A DNA stretch of 6,693 bases from Comamonadaceae bacterium (GCA_947377705.1 CANCGU010000149.1:1-6693), one strand, 5' to 3'. Positions 1-6,552 are shown, counted from the stretch's first letter. A program made the numbers and translations. Notes: generated by a model not told the origin, from the letters alone.

Positions 1-946
1 AGCCCAAACGTGCAGCGCCTTCGGTGTAAATCTGGGTGCGTTCTTTCATGAAAGCATCCATTTGGTCCACCCCGATGTTGATCAATTCAAAACCGTTTTT
101 GGCAGCGAGCTCTTTCATTTCGGGATCGTTGTTCAAATTGGTCCACAGCTCAGACAAACGTTTACGTTGCTCAGGCGTGCTGGACTTTGGTACGCCAATG
201 CCTCGGTAAGCGCCGTCCACCCAATTCACGCCCAACTCTTTGAACGTGGGCACATCGGGCATGAGTGGATGGCGCTGCTCCATTGCCACGGCCAACGGGC
301 GTACGCGCGCCTTGTTGGTGATCGCAAAGGGTGTGTAGGTGATCGCGCCATCGACTTGACTGCCCAACACCGCGGTCGTCATATCGCCCGTGCCTTTGAA
401 GGGGATGTAAATCGTCTTGACGTTGAAGGCTGCATTCAAACGCTCATGCGCGGCGTGGTTGGCTGAGTTAAGCCCCGAACCACCGAGTGACAACTTGCCT
501 GGATCTTTTTTGACTGCGGCCAAAAATTCGGCAAAGTTTTTAATGGGACTGGCGACAGGCACGACCAAGATATCAGGCGTGTAGTGAAACCAATACACGG
601 GCGTGACGTCTGCCGTTTTGTATTGCACTTGGCCTTCAATAGGCTGGAACACGATGTGCGGCAGATTAATGCCCACCACGTTCACGCCATCGGCGGGCAA
701 GCTGTTCATTTGTGTCCACATTAGGGCGCCACCCGCACCGGCTTTGTACTGCACCACGGTATCAATGGTTGCGCATTTCTTTTTCAACACCGCTTGCTGG
801 TGACGGGCCGACAAGTCTGACTCGCCGCCAGGCGGAAACGCCTGCCAGTACTGCACATTTTTATCAGGGCAAGGTTGGGCGAAAGCGGCCGCAGTGAGCA
901 ATGCGGACGCTGCAGCAAGAACTTTGAAAGGCCAATTGAAACGCAT
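1..946 (-). CDS. Bug/TctC-family periplasmic solute-binding protein, C-terminus cut by the window edge
   Basis: The frame is open from ATG at 946 to the left edge (315 complete codons, no stop). The start follows AAGGAGA at 960-954 with 7 bases of spacing. Residues 1-23 are a Sec signal peptide with likely cleavage at AFA|Q. The mature part has the Bug hallmarks: a first ligand loop FPPGGESD (37-44), a GAGG segment (70-73), LSLGGSG in mid-protein and a PDVPTFKELG block near the C-terminus. Family members run about 320-330 residues, so only a few residues should be missing. Such receptors capture carboxylates or other small organic ions in the periplasm, often for TctAB carriers, none of which is seen here. 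It lies 23 bases downstream of the tartrate/malate dehydrogenase-like gene on the same strand, so an organic-acid ligand is plausible but inferred. Unusually, the mature protein has Cys26 and Cys58 flanking the ligand loop, and it lacks the usual YPxKPI start. Confidence 0.9.
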   Translation of the reverse strand, partial: MRFNWPFKVLAAASALLTAAAFAQPCPDKNVQYWQAFPPGGESDLSARHQQAVLKKKCATIDTVVQYKAGAGGALMWTQMNSLPADGVNVVGINLPHIVFQPIEGQVQYKTADVTPVYWFHYTPDILVVPVASPIKNFAEFLAAVKKDPGKLSLGGSGLNSANHAAHERLNAAFNVKTIYIPFKGTGDMTTAVLGSQVDGAITYTPFAITNKARVRPLAVAMEQRHPLMPDVPTFKELGVNWVDGAYRGIGVPKSSTPEQRKRLSELWTNLNNDPEMKELAAKNGFELINIGVDQMDAFMKERTQIYTEGAARLG

Positions 947-953
947 GGTGTTG

Positions 954-960
954 TCTCCTT
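954..960 (-). promoter_or_regulatory. Ribosome binding site of the left-edge receptor gene
   Basis: AAGGAGA on the minus strand lies 7 bases before the ATG at 946. It fixes the start of the receptor gene and lies inside the 23-base gap after the dehydrogenase stop codon, which supports translation from a shared transcript. Confidence 0.8.
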
Positions 961-969
961 TTTATTGGG

Positions 970-2034
970 TTAAGCCATCAAGGCGCAGACCGCCTTTGTC
1001 ACTTGCTCGGTGGTGGCTTTGCCGCCTAAGTCGCCGGTGTGCAAGGCAGAGTTGGCCGTGACTTGCTCGATGGCATGCATCAGTTTTTGTGCAGCGGCGT
1101 ACTCGCCCAAATGCTCTAGCAGCATCACACAACTCCAGAAAGTGCCTACAGGGTTTGCCAGCCCTTTGCCCATGATGTCAAAGGCTGAACCATGGATGGG
1201 CTCGAACATGCTGGGGTAGCGGCGTTCGGGGTCGATGTTGCCCGTGGGCGCGATCCCTAAGCTGCCCGCCAGTGCAGCAGCCAAGTCACTCAAAATGTCG
1301 GCGTGCAAATTGGTTGCCACGAGGGTGTCCAAAGTTGCGGGGCGGTTGACCATACGGGCGGTGGCCGCGTCGACCAGCTCTTTGTCCCACTTCACATCTG
1401 GGAACTCTTTGCTGATCTCTACAGCTATCTCGTCCCACATCACCATGGCATGACGTTGGGCATTGGACTTGGTGACCACGGTCAACAGTTTGCGCGGACG
1501 CGATTGGGCGAGCTTGAAGGCGTAACGCATGATGCGCTCCACGCCCGCACGGGTCATCATGGAGACATCCGTAGCCACTTCAATGGGGTGACCTTGATGG
1601 GCTCGCCCCCCAACGCCAGAGTACTCGCCCTCTGAGTTTTCGCGCACGATGACCCAGTCGAGGTCTTTGGGCGTGCAGCGCTTCAGCGGTGCGTCAATGC
1701 CGGGCAAGATGCGTGTGGGTCGCACGTTGGCGTATTGGTCAAAGCCTTGGCAAATTTTCAGACGTAACCCCCAAAGCGTGATGTGGTCTGGAATATGTGG
1801 GTCACCCGCCGAGCCAAACAAGATGGCATCCATGTGGCGCAACGCATCGAGGCCGTCTTTGGGCATCATCTCGCCGTGGGTGCGGTACCAGTCGCCACCC
1901 CAGCCAAAGCTGGTGAATTCAAATTTGAAATCTTTGCTAGCTAAGGCCAAAGCGTGCAGCACTTGCTGCCCAGCAGGAATGACTTCTTTGCCAATGCCGT
2001 CGCCAGGAATGCACGCGATTTTGTAGGTCTTCAT
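970..2034 (-). CDS. Tartrate dehydrogenase / D-malate dehydrogenase (decarboxylating)-like, isocitrate/isopropylmalate dehydrogenase family
   Basis: A 354-residue cytosolic NAD-linked beta-decarboxylating dehydrogenase, full length for the DmlA/TtuC group. These enzymes oxidise D-malate to pyruvate and CO2, or act on tartrate. Visible features: the N-terminal IPGDGIGKE loop (9-17); PDHITLWG (82-89), which matches DmlA rather than LeuB; FDQYANVRPTR (98-108) with a substrate-binding arginine; VRENSEGEYSG (130-140) with the likely catalytic Tyr138; Lys189 in VTKSN; metal ligands Asp222, Asp246 and Asp250, the last two in NLHADILSD; and EPIHGSAFDI (278-287), where Asp286 sits at the NAD-ribose position and argues for NAD over NADP. 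The ATG at 2034 has only a weak purine-rich GAGAGAG before it. It appears to lead a transcript continuing into the receptor gene 23 bases downstream, and is divergent from the deaminase gene. Exact substrate (tartrate, D-malate or another 2-hydroxy acid) cannot be fixed from sequence. DmlA is the closest named relative I recall, but no symbol is assigned. Confidence 0.9.
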   Translation of the reverse strand: MKTYKIACIPGDGIGKEVIPAGQQVLHALALASKDFKFEFTSFGWGGDWYRTHGEMMPKDGLDALRHMDAILFGSAGDPHIPDHITLWGLRLKICQGFDQYANVRPTRILPGIDAPLKRCTPKDLDWVIVRENSEGEYSGVGGRAHQGHPIEVATDVSMMTRAGVERIMRYAFKLAQSRPRKLLTVVTKSNAQRHAMVMWDEIAVEISKEFPDVKWDKELVDAATARMVNRPATLDTLVATNLHADILSDLAAALAGSLGIAPTGNIDPERRYPSMFEPIHGSAFDIMGKGLANPVGTFWSCVMLLEHLGEYAAAQKLMHAIEQVTANSALHTGDLGGKATTEQVTKAVCALMA

Positions 2035-2140
2035 GGGCTCTCTCTCATTTGAATAAATTTCGAGTCACTTTAAGCGTTTCGTCCAAAGACACAAGCCCAT
2101 AGAGTTAAAGTGGCGACAGTCCCTACACACCTTTTGCTCT
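2035..2140. promoter_or_regulatory. Divergent intergenic region, likely promoters of the dehydrogenase and deaminase genes
   Basis: These 106 bases separate two divergent start codons, so both upstream promoters probably lie here. The segment is A+T-richer than its flanks, for example 2047-2060. No convincing -35/-10 pair could be read on either strand. The deaminase start at 2141 lacks a clear Shine-Dalgarno sequence. An 8-bp inverted repeat is listed separately. Confidence 0.55.
2066..2112. repeat. Spaced 8-bp inverted repeat, possible operator
   Basis: CACTTTAA at 2066-2073 is the exact reverse complement of TTAAAGTG at 2105-2112, with 31 bases between the arms. The repeat lies centrally between the two divergent start codons, a usual place for a shared regulator site. 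The 39-base spacing of arm starts is a little under four helical turns. The loop is too long for a useful RNA hairpin. A regulatory role is inference only, and a chance match of this length within about 100 bases is not very rare. Confidence 0.3.
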
Positions 2141-3547
2141 ATGACGACCTTGCTCATCCACCGTGCCCGCTGCATCGCCACGCAAGACGATGCCAACACC
2201 GAACTCAACAACGCCTCACTGCTGCTGCGTGATGGCCGCATTGAACGCATCATTCCCGCCGACGAAAACATCGACGAGCTGCTGAAGCAAGCGGACGAGG
2301 TGATTGACGCCCGACGCCATGTGGTGGTGCCCGGCCTGATCAACACGCATCACCACATGGTGCAAAGCTTGACCCGTGCGGTGCCGCAGGTGCAAAACGC
2401 CGAACTATTTAGCTGGCTTAAAGGGCTCTACCCCATTTGGGCGGGCCTCACGCCCGAGATGGTGTTGGTGTCTAACCAAGTGGCCATGGCAGAGCTGCTG
2501 CTGAGCGGCTGCACCACCAGCAGCGACCACCTGTACATCTACCCCAACGGCGTGCGACTGGACGACAGCATTGAAGCTGCGCACACCATTGGCATGCGCT
2601 TTACCGCCACACGCGGCAGCATGAGCGTGGGCGAAAGCCAAGGCGGCCTGCCACCCGATCGCGTGGTGGAAAAAGAAGCCTTCATCCTCAAAGAAACCCA
2701 ACGCCTGATCGAGACCTACCACGACGCCAACTATGGCGCGATGACGCATGTGGCCGTGGCCCCCTGCTCGCCCTTCAGCGTGAGCCAAGACCTCATGCGC
2801 GAAGCCGCCAAACTGGCCCGCGCACACAAGGTGCGCCTGCACACGCACTTGGCCGAGAACGACCACGACATTGCATACACCCAAGAGAAATTCAACTGCA
2901 CCCCTGCGCAATACGCGGAGGACTTGGGCTGGGTAGGCGACGACGTGTGGCACGCCCACTGCGTGAAGCTGGACGATGAAGGCACCTACCTATTTGCCAA
3001 AACTCGCACGGGCATTGCACACTGCCCGTGCAGCAACATGCGCTTGGCCAGCGGCATCTTGCCCTTGCGCAAAATGTTGGACGCCGGTGTGCCCATTGGT
3101 TTGGGTGTTGACGGCAGCGCCAGCAACGACGCCGCGCACTTGCTGAACGAAGCACGTCAAGCCATGCTGCTGGCCCGCGTGGGCCGCGCGCTTGATGACT
3201 TCGGTTGCGACCACGGCCCCGCTGAGATGACACCCCGCGACGCCTTGCGCCTCGCCACACGCGGCGGGGCCCAAGTGCTGGGCCGCGCCCACGAGCTGGG
3301 GCAAATCAAAGAGGGCTATTGCGCGGACATCGCGATGTTCCGCACCGACACCCTTAGCATGGCCGGCGGCGCGGTGCACGACCCCGTGGGTGCGTTGCTG
3401 CTATGCGCCAGCGACAACGCCGACTACGTCGTCGTAAACGGCCGAGTGGTGGTGCGTCAGGGTGAAATTGCAACGGTGCACATGGGGCCGTTGATTGAGC
3501 GGCATAACCAACTGGCTTTGCAGTTGGCATTGGGTGCAATTCACTAA
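2141..3547 (+). CDS. 8-oxoguanine deaminase-like amidohydrolase (COG0402 family)
   Basis: A 468-residue cytosolic metal-dependent aminohydrolase. The best match from memory is the Pseudomonas Pa0142-type 8-oxoguanine deaminase, which converts 8-oxoguanine to urate plus ammonia and can also deaminate isocytosine. The order of motifs is complete: an N-terminal beta-sandwich strand with the LLLRDGRIE turn (27-35); VVVPGLINTHHH (61-72), with metal ligands His70 and His72; QSLTRAVP just after; GCTTSSDH; APCSPFSV; HTHLAE (234-239), with His236 and Glu239; WHAHCVKL, with His273; HCPCSNMRLASG; and GLGVDGSASND (320-330), with Asp324. The C-terminal DPVGALLLC and VVVNGRVVV blocks close the sandwich domain. 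The related AtzB/TrzN triazine hydrolases and guanine deaminases are less likely, given the NTHHH, SNMRLASG and DGSASND combination. The ATG at 2141 has no obvious ribosome binding site. The gene is conspicuously G+C-rich and ends 2 bases before the opposing operon. Confidence 0.85.
   Translation: MTTLLIHRARCIATQDDANTELNNASLLLRDGRIERIIPADENIDELLKQADEVIDARRHVVVPGLINTHHHMVQSLTRAVPQVQNAELFSWLKGLYPIWAGLTPEMVLVSNQVAMAELLLSGCTTSSDHLYIYPNGVRLDDSIEAAHTIGMRFTATRGSMSVGESQGGLPPDRVVEKEAFILKETQRLIETYHDANYGAMTHVAVAPCSPFSVSQDLMREAAKLARAHKVRLHTHLAENDHDIAYTQEKFNCTPAQYAEDLGWVGDDVWHAHCVKLDDEGTYLFAKTRTGIAHCPCSNMRLASGILPLRKMLDAGVPIGLGVDGSASNDAAHLLNEARQAMLLARVGRALDDFGCDHGPAEMTPRDALRLATRGGAQVLGRAHELGQIKEGYCADIAMFRTDTLSMAGGAVHDPVGALLLCASDNADYVVVNGRVVVRQGEIATVHMGPLIERHNQLALQLALGAIH
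3508..3527. other. Perfect 7-bp hairpin in the deaminase 3' end
   Basis: CCAACTG (3508-3514) and CAGTTGG (3521-3527) form an uninterrupted 7-bp stem with a 6-base loop. It lies about 20 bases before the deaminase stop codon and downstream of the opposing operon's stop. No T-run follows on either strand, so it does not meet the form of an intrinsic terminator. With a 2-base gap between convergent genes, it is the nearest candidate for a 3'-end structure. Confidence 0.35.
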
Positions 3548-3549
3548 GC

Positions 3550-4542
3550 TCAAGCGTTGGGGGTACTGATGTGCAACAACTTTGCGGCATTGCCACCTGC
3601 AACAGCTTTTAACGCATCCCCGTGCAAGCCGGCTTGCTGCAACCACTGAACTGGATTTTTTTCTCCGACGGGATAGTCACTTCCCATCACCAAGCGGTCA
3701 GTACCGACCAGCGCAATCAGCACCTGAAGGACACGCGGATCGTACACACAGGTGTCATAGTAAAAATGCGACAAGAAATCGCGTGGCGATTTACCCCCGA
3801 GATGCTTGACCGTCTCAGGACGGTTCACAGCATTGCGATCAATTCTTCCTAGGTAATGCGGAAAATACCCACCACCGTGGGCCATCACGACCTTAAGATT
3901 TTGATAACGCGCCATCACGCCGTTATAAATCAGTGATGCCATGCACTTGGTTTCTTCAATCGATTGACCCAGCGAATTCCATAAACCAAAGTTCTGAAAC
4001 CAAGGGTCCTCAACCCCTTCAGGATGAACCCAGACAGTCAAGTCTTTGGCTGCGACCTCGTCCCAGAATGGGTTGTATCGCGCATCTCCTAAATAAATAC
4101 CTTGGTAACTCGAAGACACGTTGATCACACGTAACCCAAGCTGATCGTTCGCACGCCGCAATTCTTTCAGTGACCGCTCAATGTCTTGCAGTGGCAACAC
4201 CATGCTGCCAACAAGGCGCTTGGGATATGTCACCGCCCATTCGGCTGCTTGATCGTTACACCGCTGGCACAGAGAAAGATCCATCTCAGCATCAGCCCAG
4301 GATGTCCCCTGCAACACGGTGCTGGATGTGACGACAGACATGTCAATCCCGCGAGCATCCATGTCCTCAATGATCAATTCAGGGTGAAACATGCGGTCCA
4401 TCAATGCCTTTGCGCCTGGCCTAGGCTCCGTCACAGGATTGGCACCAAAGCCTGTGAAAACCGTTTTATTGGTCGAGCTCTTAAAAACTGTGGACTCCAA
4501 GGCGTGCACATGAAAGTCGATCACCAAATTTTCTGAAGTCAT
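3550..4542 (-). CDS. ACMSD-type amidohydrolase (amidohydrolase_2; probable decarboxylase or hydrolase)
   Basis: 330 residues from ATG at 4542. The family includes aminocarboxymuconate-semialdehyde decarboxylase (ACMSD) and other zinc-dependent decarboxylases and hydrolases of aromatic-degradation products. All expected metal and catalytic residues are visible with ACMSD-like spacing: DFHVH (9-13, His11 and His13), His173 in VWVHPEG, His222 in MAHGGGYFPHYLGR and Asp289 in MGSDYP. Other family blocks are HPELIIEDMDARGID (53-67), YPKRLVGSMVLPLQD (106-120) and a C-terminal GGNAAKLL. The HxH start differs from the ExH start of gamma-resorcylate decarboxylase. The GSDYP ending differs from the LigJ hydrolase. 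A GTG at 4596 in the same frame would add 18 residues and overlap the upstream gene by 41 bases. The ATG is preferred because it puts the first strand and HxH where the family has them. It begins 13 bases after the upstream receptor gene, so it is probably last in the operon. Substrate unknown. Confidence 0.88.
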   Translation of the reverse strand: MTSENLVIDFHVHALESTVFKSSTNKTVFTGFGANPVTEPRPGAKALMDRMFHPELIIEDMDARGIDMSVVTSSTVLQGTSWADAEMDLSLCQRCNDQAAEWAVTYPKRLVGSMVLPLQDIERSLKELRRANDQLGLRVINVSSSYQGIYLGDARYNPFWDEVAAKDLTVWVHPEGVEDPWFQNFGLWNSLGQSIEETKCMASLIYNGVMARYQNLKVVMAHGGGYFPHYLGRIDRNAVNRPETVKHLGGKSPRDFLSHFYYDTCVYDPRVLQVLIALVGTDRLVMGSDYPVGEKNPVQWLQQAGLHGDALKAVAGGNAAKLLHISTPNA

Positions 4543-4555
4543 ATGACGGGCACGC

Positions 4556-5527
4556 TCAATCTTGTTTAGAAATTTTGGCGCTATCTGCCACCGCACCCCA
4601 CCGACGCAAATCTGAGGCGACCAGCTTCGACAACTCGTCTGATGTACTGCCTGTCGCTGTGACCTGATGGGCTGACATTTGCGCCATCACATCAGGCTGC
4701 TTCAAGATTTGATTAATTTCTACCTCTAGCTTTTTAATCACATTTTTGGGTGTCCCAGCAGGGGCAAAAATACCACTCCAGTACCGAAACTCAATGTCAC
4801 GAAGACCCAATTCGGCCATGGTGGGAACCTGAGGCATGCTGGGCAACCGCTGGGGTGACGTCACCGCCAAGGCGCGTAAAGTCCCTGCGTTGATGTGCGT
4901 TGTGGCGGGCCCCGTATCAACCATCGACATGACCAAATCTCCCGCCAACAACGCGGTGATGGTTTCACTCATGCTTTTGTATTGAATGAATTCACCCGGT
5001 GCGCCAGTTTTCATTTTAAAAAGTTCATTGGCAAACTGAAATGCGGGGCCAGAACCACCAAAATTTGACTTATCTGGATTGGCTTTCATATGCGCAATCA
5101 ACTCTGCAACCGAATTAATTTTCGATTTGGGATTCACAACCACGACCAAAGGAAAAGTGGCAACCAGAGAGACGGGTACAAAGTCCTTGGTGGGTGAATA
5201 TTTCAAATTAGGTGTCAGGATGGGCGTGAAGACCATGTTGCCGATGGGGCCCATCAACAAGCTGTAACCATCTGGGGCAGAACGGGCGACCGACTCAGTC
5301 GCGATGATCCCTCCTGCCCCAACTTTGTTTTCAACCACCACCGGTTGCGCCCACTGAGACGCTAAGCGCTGCGCCACGATACGCGCCTGCGTGTCCATGC
5401 CGCCCCCTGCACCTTGCCCAACATAGATACGAATAGGCTTGGACGGATAGTCGGACACTTGCGCCAAAGCGCCCTCGCCCAGCAAGCCAAACCACAAAAA
5501 GAAAAGAGCATGCAGAACGATTTTCAT
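4556..5527 (-). CDS. Bug/TctC-family periplasmic solute-binding protein (second of a tandem pair)
   Basis: 323 residues from ATG at 5527. GAAGGAA lies just before the start, and a Sec signal peptide follows at once: Lys2, a hydrophobic core at about 3-17 and ALA|Q at 20-23. An in-frame GTG at 5575 would add 16 residues, overlap the upstream stop by one base and bury the signal peptide, so it is less likely. Family marks: YPSKPIRIYV (27-36), the glycine-rich ligand loop GAGGGMD (39-45), NKVGAGGIIATE, SAPDGYSLL, a FGGSGPAF segment and a PSMPQVPTMAELG block. The protein binds a small, usually carboxylated, ligand in the periplasm; the ligand is not predictable. It sits between another Bug gene (47-base gap) and the ACMSD-type gene (13-base gap), pointing to co-transcription. 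Parts of the gene are much lower in G+C than the deaminase gene. Confidence 0.92.
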   Translation of the reverse strand: MKIVLHALFFLWFGLLGEGALAQVSDYPSKPIRIYVGQGAGGGMDTQARIVAQRLASQWAQPVVVENKVGAGGIIATESVARSAPDGYSLLMGPIGNMVFTPILTPNLKYSPTKDFVPVSLVATFPLVVVVNPKSKINSVAELIAHMKANPDKSNFGGSGPAFQFANELFKMKTGAPGEFIQYKSMSETITALLAGDLVMSMVDTGPATTHINAGTLRALAVTSPQRLPSMPQVPTMAELGLRDIEFRYWSGIFAPAGTPKNVIKKLEVEINQILKQPDVMAQMSAHQVTATGSTSDELSKLVASDLRRWGAVADSAKISKQD

Positions 5528-5530
5528 AAA

Positions 5531-5537
5531 TTCCTTC
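5531..5537 (-). promoter_or_regulatory. Ribosome binding site that decides the second receptor's start
   Basis: GAAGGAA on the minus strand ends 3 bases before ATG 5527. Its AAGGA core is 4 bases from the start. This supports ATG 5527 over the in-frame GTG at 5575, and is consistent with the signal peptide beginning at that ATG. Confidence 0.75.
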
Positions 5538-5574
5538 AGAAAACAGAGGGCGAGTGGCGAACGATTCAAACCCA

Positions 5575-6552
5575 CTACTCAGGCAACACACCAATTTCCC
5601 GCGTCACCTCGGTCCATCGGGCAAGTTCAGCAGATAAGAATTTTCTGACATCCTCTTCCGACATACTCGCGTCTGCCAACGGTCCGATATTGGCAATACG
5701 CCCCGCAAACTCTTTGTCTGCCAGTAGCAAGTTGACTTCTTGATTCAGCTTGGTGATCGCTTGTTGCGGGGTTCCTTTCGGGGCGACGATGGCAAACCAA
5801 CCCACCATATCAAAGCTACCGAGTTTTTCCGAAAGTGCGGGCACATTTTCCCAACCCGGAACACGCTTAGCGGCCGTGGTGGCAATGACGCGCAGCTTGC
5901 CTTGCTTCGCCAATTGCGCGGTTGAGGCCAAGTCGGCAACCATCGCATCCACATGGCCGCCCATCAAGTTTTGCGATCCAACACCAACGTTGGCATAGGG
6001 AACCAAATTCGCAGCGGCCTTTGAACGTGCATTGAACAAGCGAGCGATCATGCCGCTGAATGTGCGTGGGCCTTCATTGCCAATCGAGAACTGTCCGTTA
6101 GACGCCTTTGATTTCGCAATCAGATCATCAATCGTTTGGATCGGCGAGTTGACATCAACCAAAATTGCGAATGGGCTTCGCGCCACGAATGCAACTGGCA
6201 CGAATTCTTTTTGCGGGTCATAGGCCAACTGTTTGAACAACAAAGTGTTGGTGATCAGTGCTGCCGTGGTGGCAAAGTAAAAGGTGTACCCATCAGGGGT
6301 TGAGCGTGCCGCAGCTTGCGCACCAATCACGTTTTGTCCACCCGGTTTGTTGTCAATCACAAGGGGTTGCCCCAGCGATTTGGCAAGTCGATCGCCAAGC
6401 AATCTCGCCACGTTGTCTGGCCCCGAACCCGCCGGCTGTGACAACACGAGCTTGATGGGTTTATCTGGCCAGTTGTTTGTTTGCGCCCATGCGCCAGAAC
6501 TTGCAACGGAGGCAACCGCCACCATTGTCTGAATGAATTGTCTACGTTCCAT
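5575..6552 (-). CDS. Bug/TctC-family periplasmic solute-binding protein (first of a tandem pair)
   Basis: 325 residues from ATG at 6552, chosen because AGGAGA (6563-6558) lies 5 bases upstream. Another in-frame ATG at 6576 would add 8 polar residues ahead of the signal peptide. It has an AGGTGG upstream and cannot be fully excluded. The N-terminus MERRQFIQT followed by an alanine/valine core and AWA|Q (21-24) looks like a Tat-type or mixed signal peptide. Family marks: WPDKPIKLV (28-36), the ligand loop QPAGSGPD (39-46), DNKPGGQNVIGA, RSTPDGYTFYF, VDAMVADLAST in the second lobe and a VPALSEKLG block. It differs clearly from its downstream partner in ligand-loop sequence, so the two probably bind different ligands or distinct forms of one. 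It starts 36 bases after the stop of the FAD-hydroxylase-like gene, consistent with an operon. No membrane carrier gene is seen. Confidence 0.92.
   Translation of the reverse strand: MERRQFIQTMVAVASVASSGAWAQTNNWPDKPIKLVLSQPAGSGPDNVARLLGDRLAKSLGQPLVIDNKPGGQNVIGAQAAARSTPDGYTFYFATTAALITNTLLFKQLAYDPQKEFVPVAFVARSPFAILVDVNSPIQTIDDLIAKSKASNGQFSIGNEGPRTFSGMIARLFNARSKAAANLVPYANVGVGSQNLMGGHVDAMVADLASTAQLAKQGKLRVIATTAAKRVPGWENVPALSEKLGSFDMVGWFAIVAPKGTPQQAITKLNQEVNLLLADKEFAGRIANIGPLADASMSEEDVRKFLSAELARWTEVTREIGVLPE

Noticed and set aside
62..466. Plus-strand open frame of 134 codons
   Set aside because: It is antisense to the left-edge receptor gene, which has a signal peptide, a strong ribosome binding site and family motifs. 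The plus-strand translation resembles no known protein.
1303..2026. Plus-strand open frames opposite the dehydrogenase (1303-1635 and 1649-2026)
   Set aside because: The minus-strand dehydrogenase is complete with all catalytic residues. The plus-strand products show no domain features and no good ribosome binding sites.
2045..2060. LysR-type operator (T-N11-A) near ATTTGAATAAAT
   Set aside because: The dyad has only 4-bp arms and T-N11-A matches are common by chance. There is no regulator gene in the window to link it to.
2405..3379. Long minus-strand open frames opposite the deaminase gene (for example 2405-2959, 2892-3260 and 2990-3379)
   Set aside because: They lie entirely antisense to a well-supported G+C-rich gene, and their translations are low-complexity and rich in Ala, Gly, His and Arg with no family motifs. 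They are shadow frames.
3508..3527. Intrinsic terminator for the convergent genes
   Set aside because: The stem is perfect, but there is no T-run downstream on either strand and it lies inside the deaminase coding sequence. It is kept only as a hairpin.
4543..4596. Extended start (GTG 4596) for the ACMSD-type gene
   Set aside because: It would overlap the upstream receptor gene by 41 bases and add 18 residues before the normal first strand. The ATG at 4542 fits the family N-terminus.
5528..5575. Extended start (GTG 5575) for the second receptor, overlapping the upstream stop as TAGTG
   Set aside because: A strong GAAGGAA precedes ATG 5527, and the signal peptide begins exactly there.
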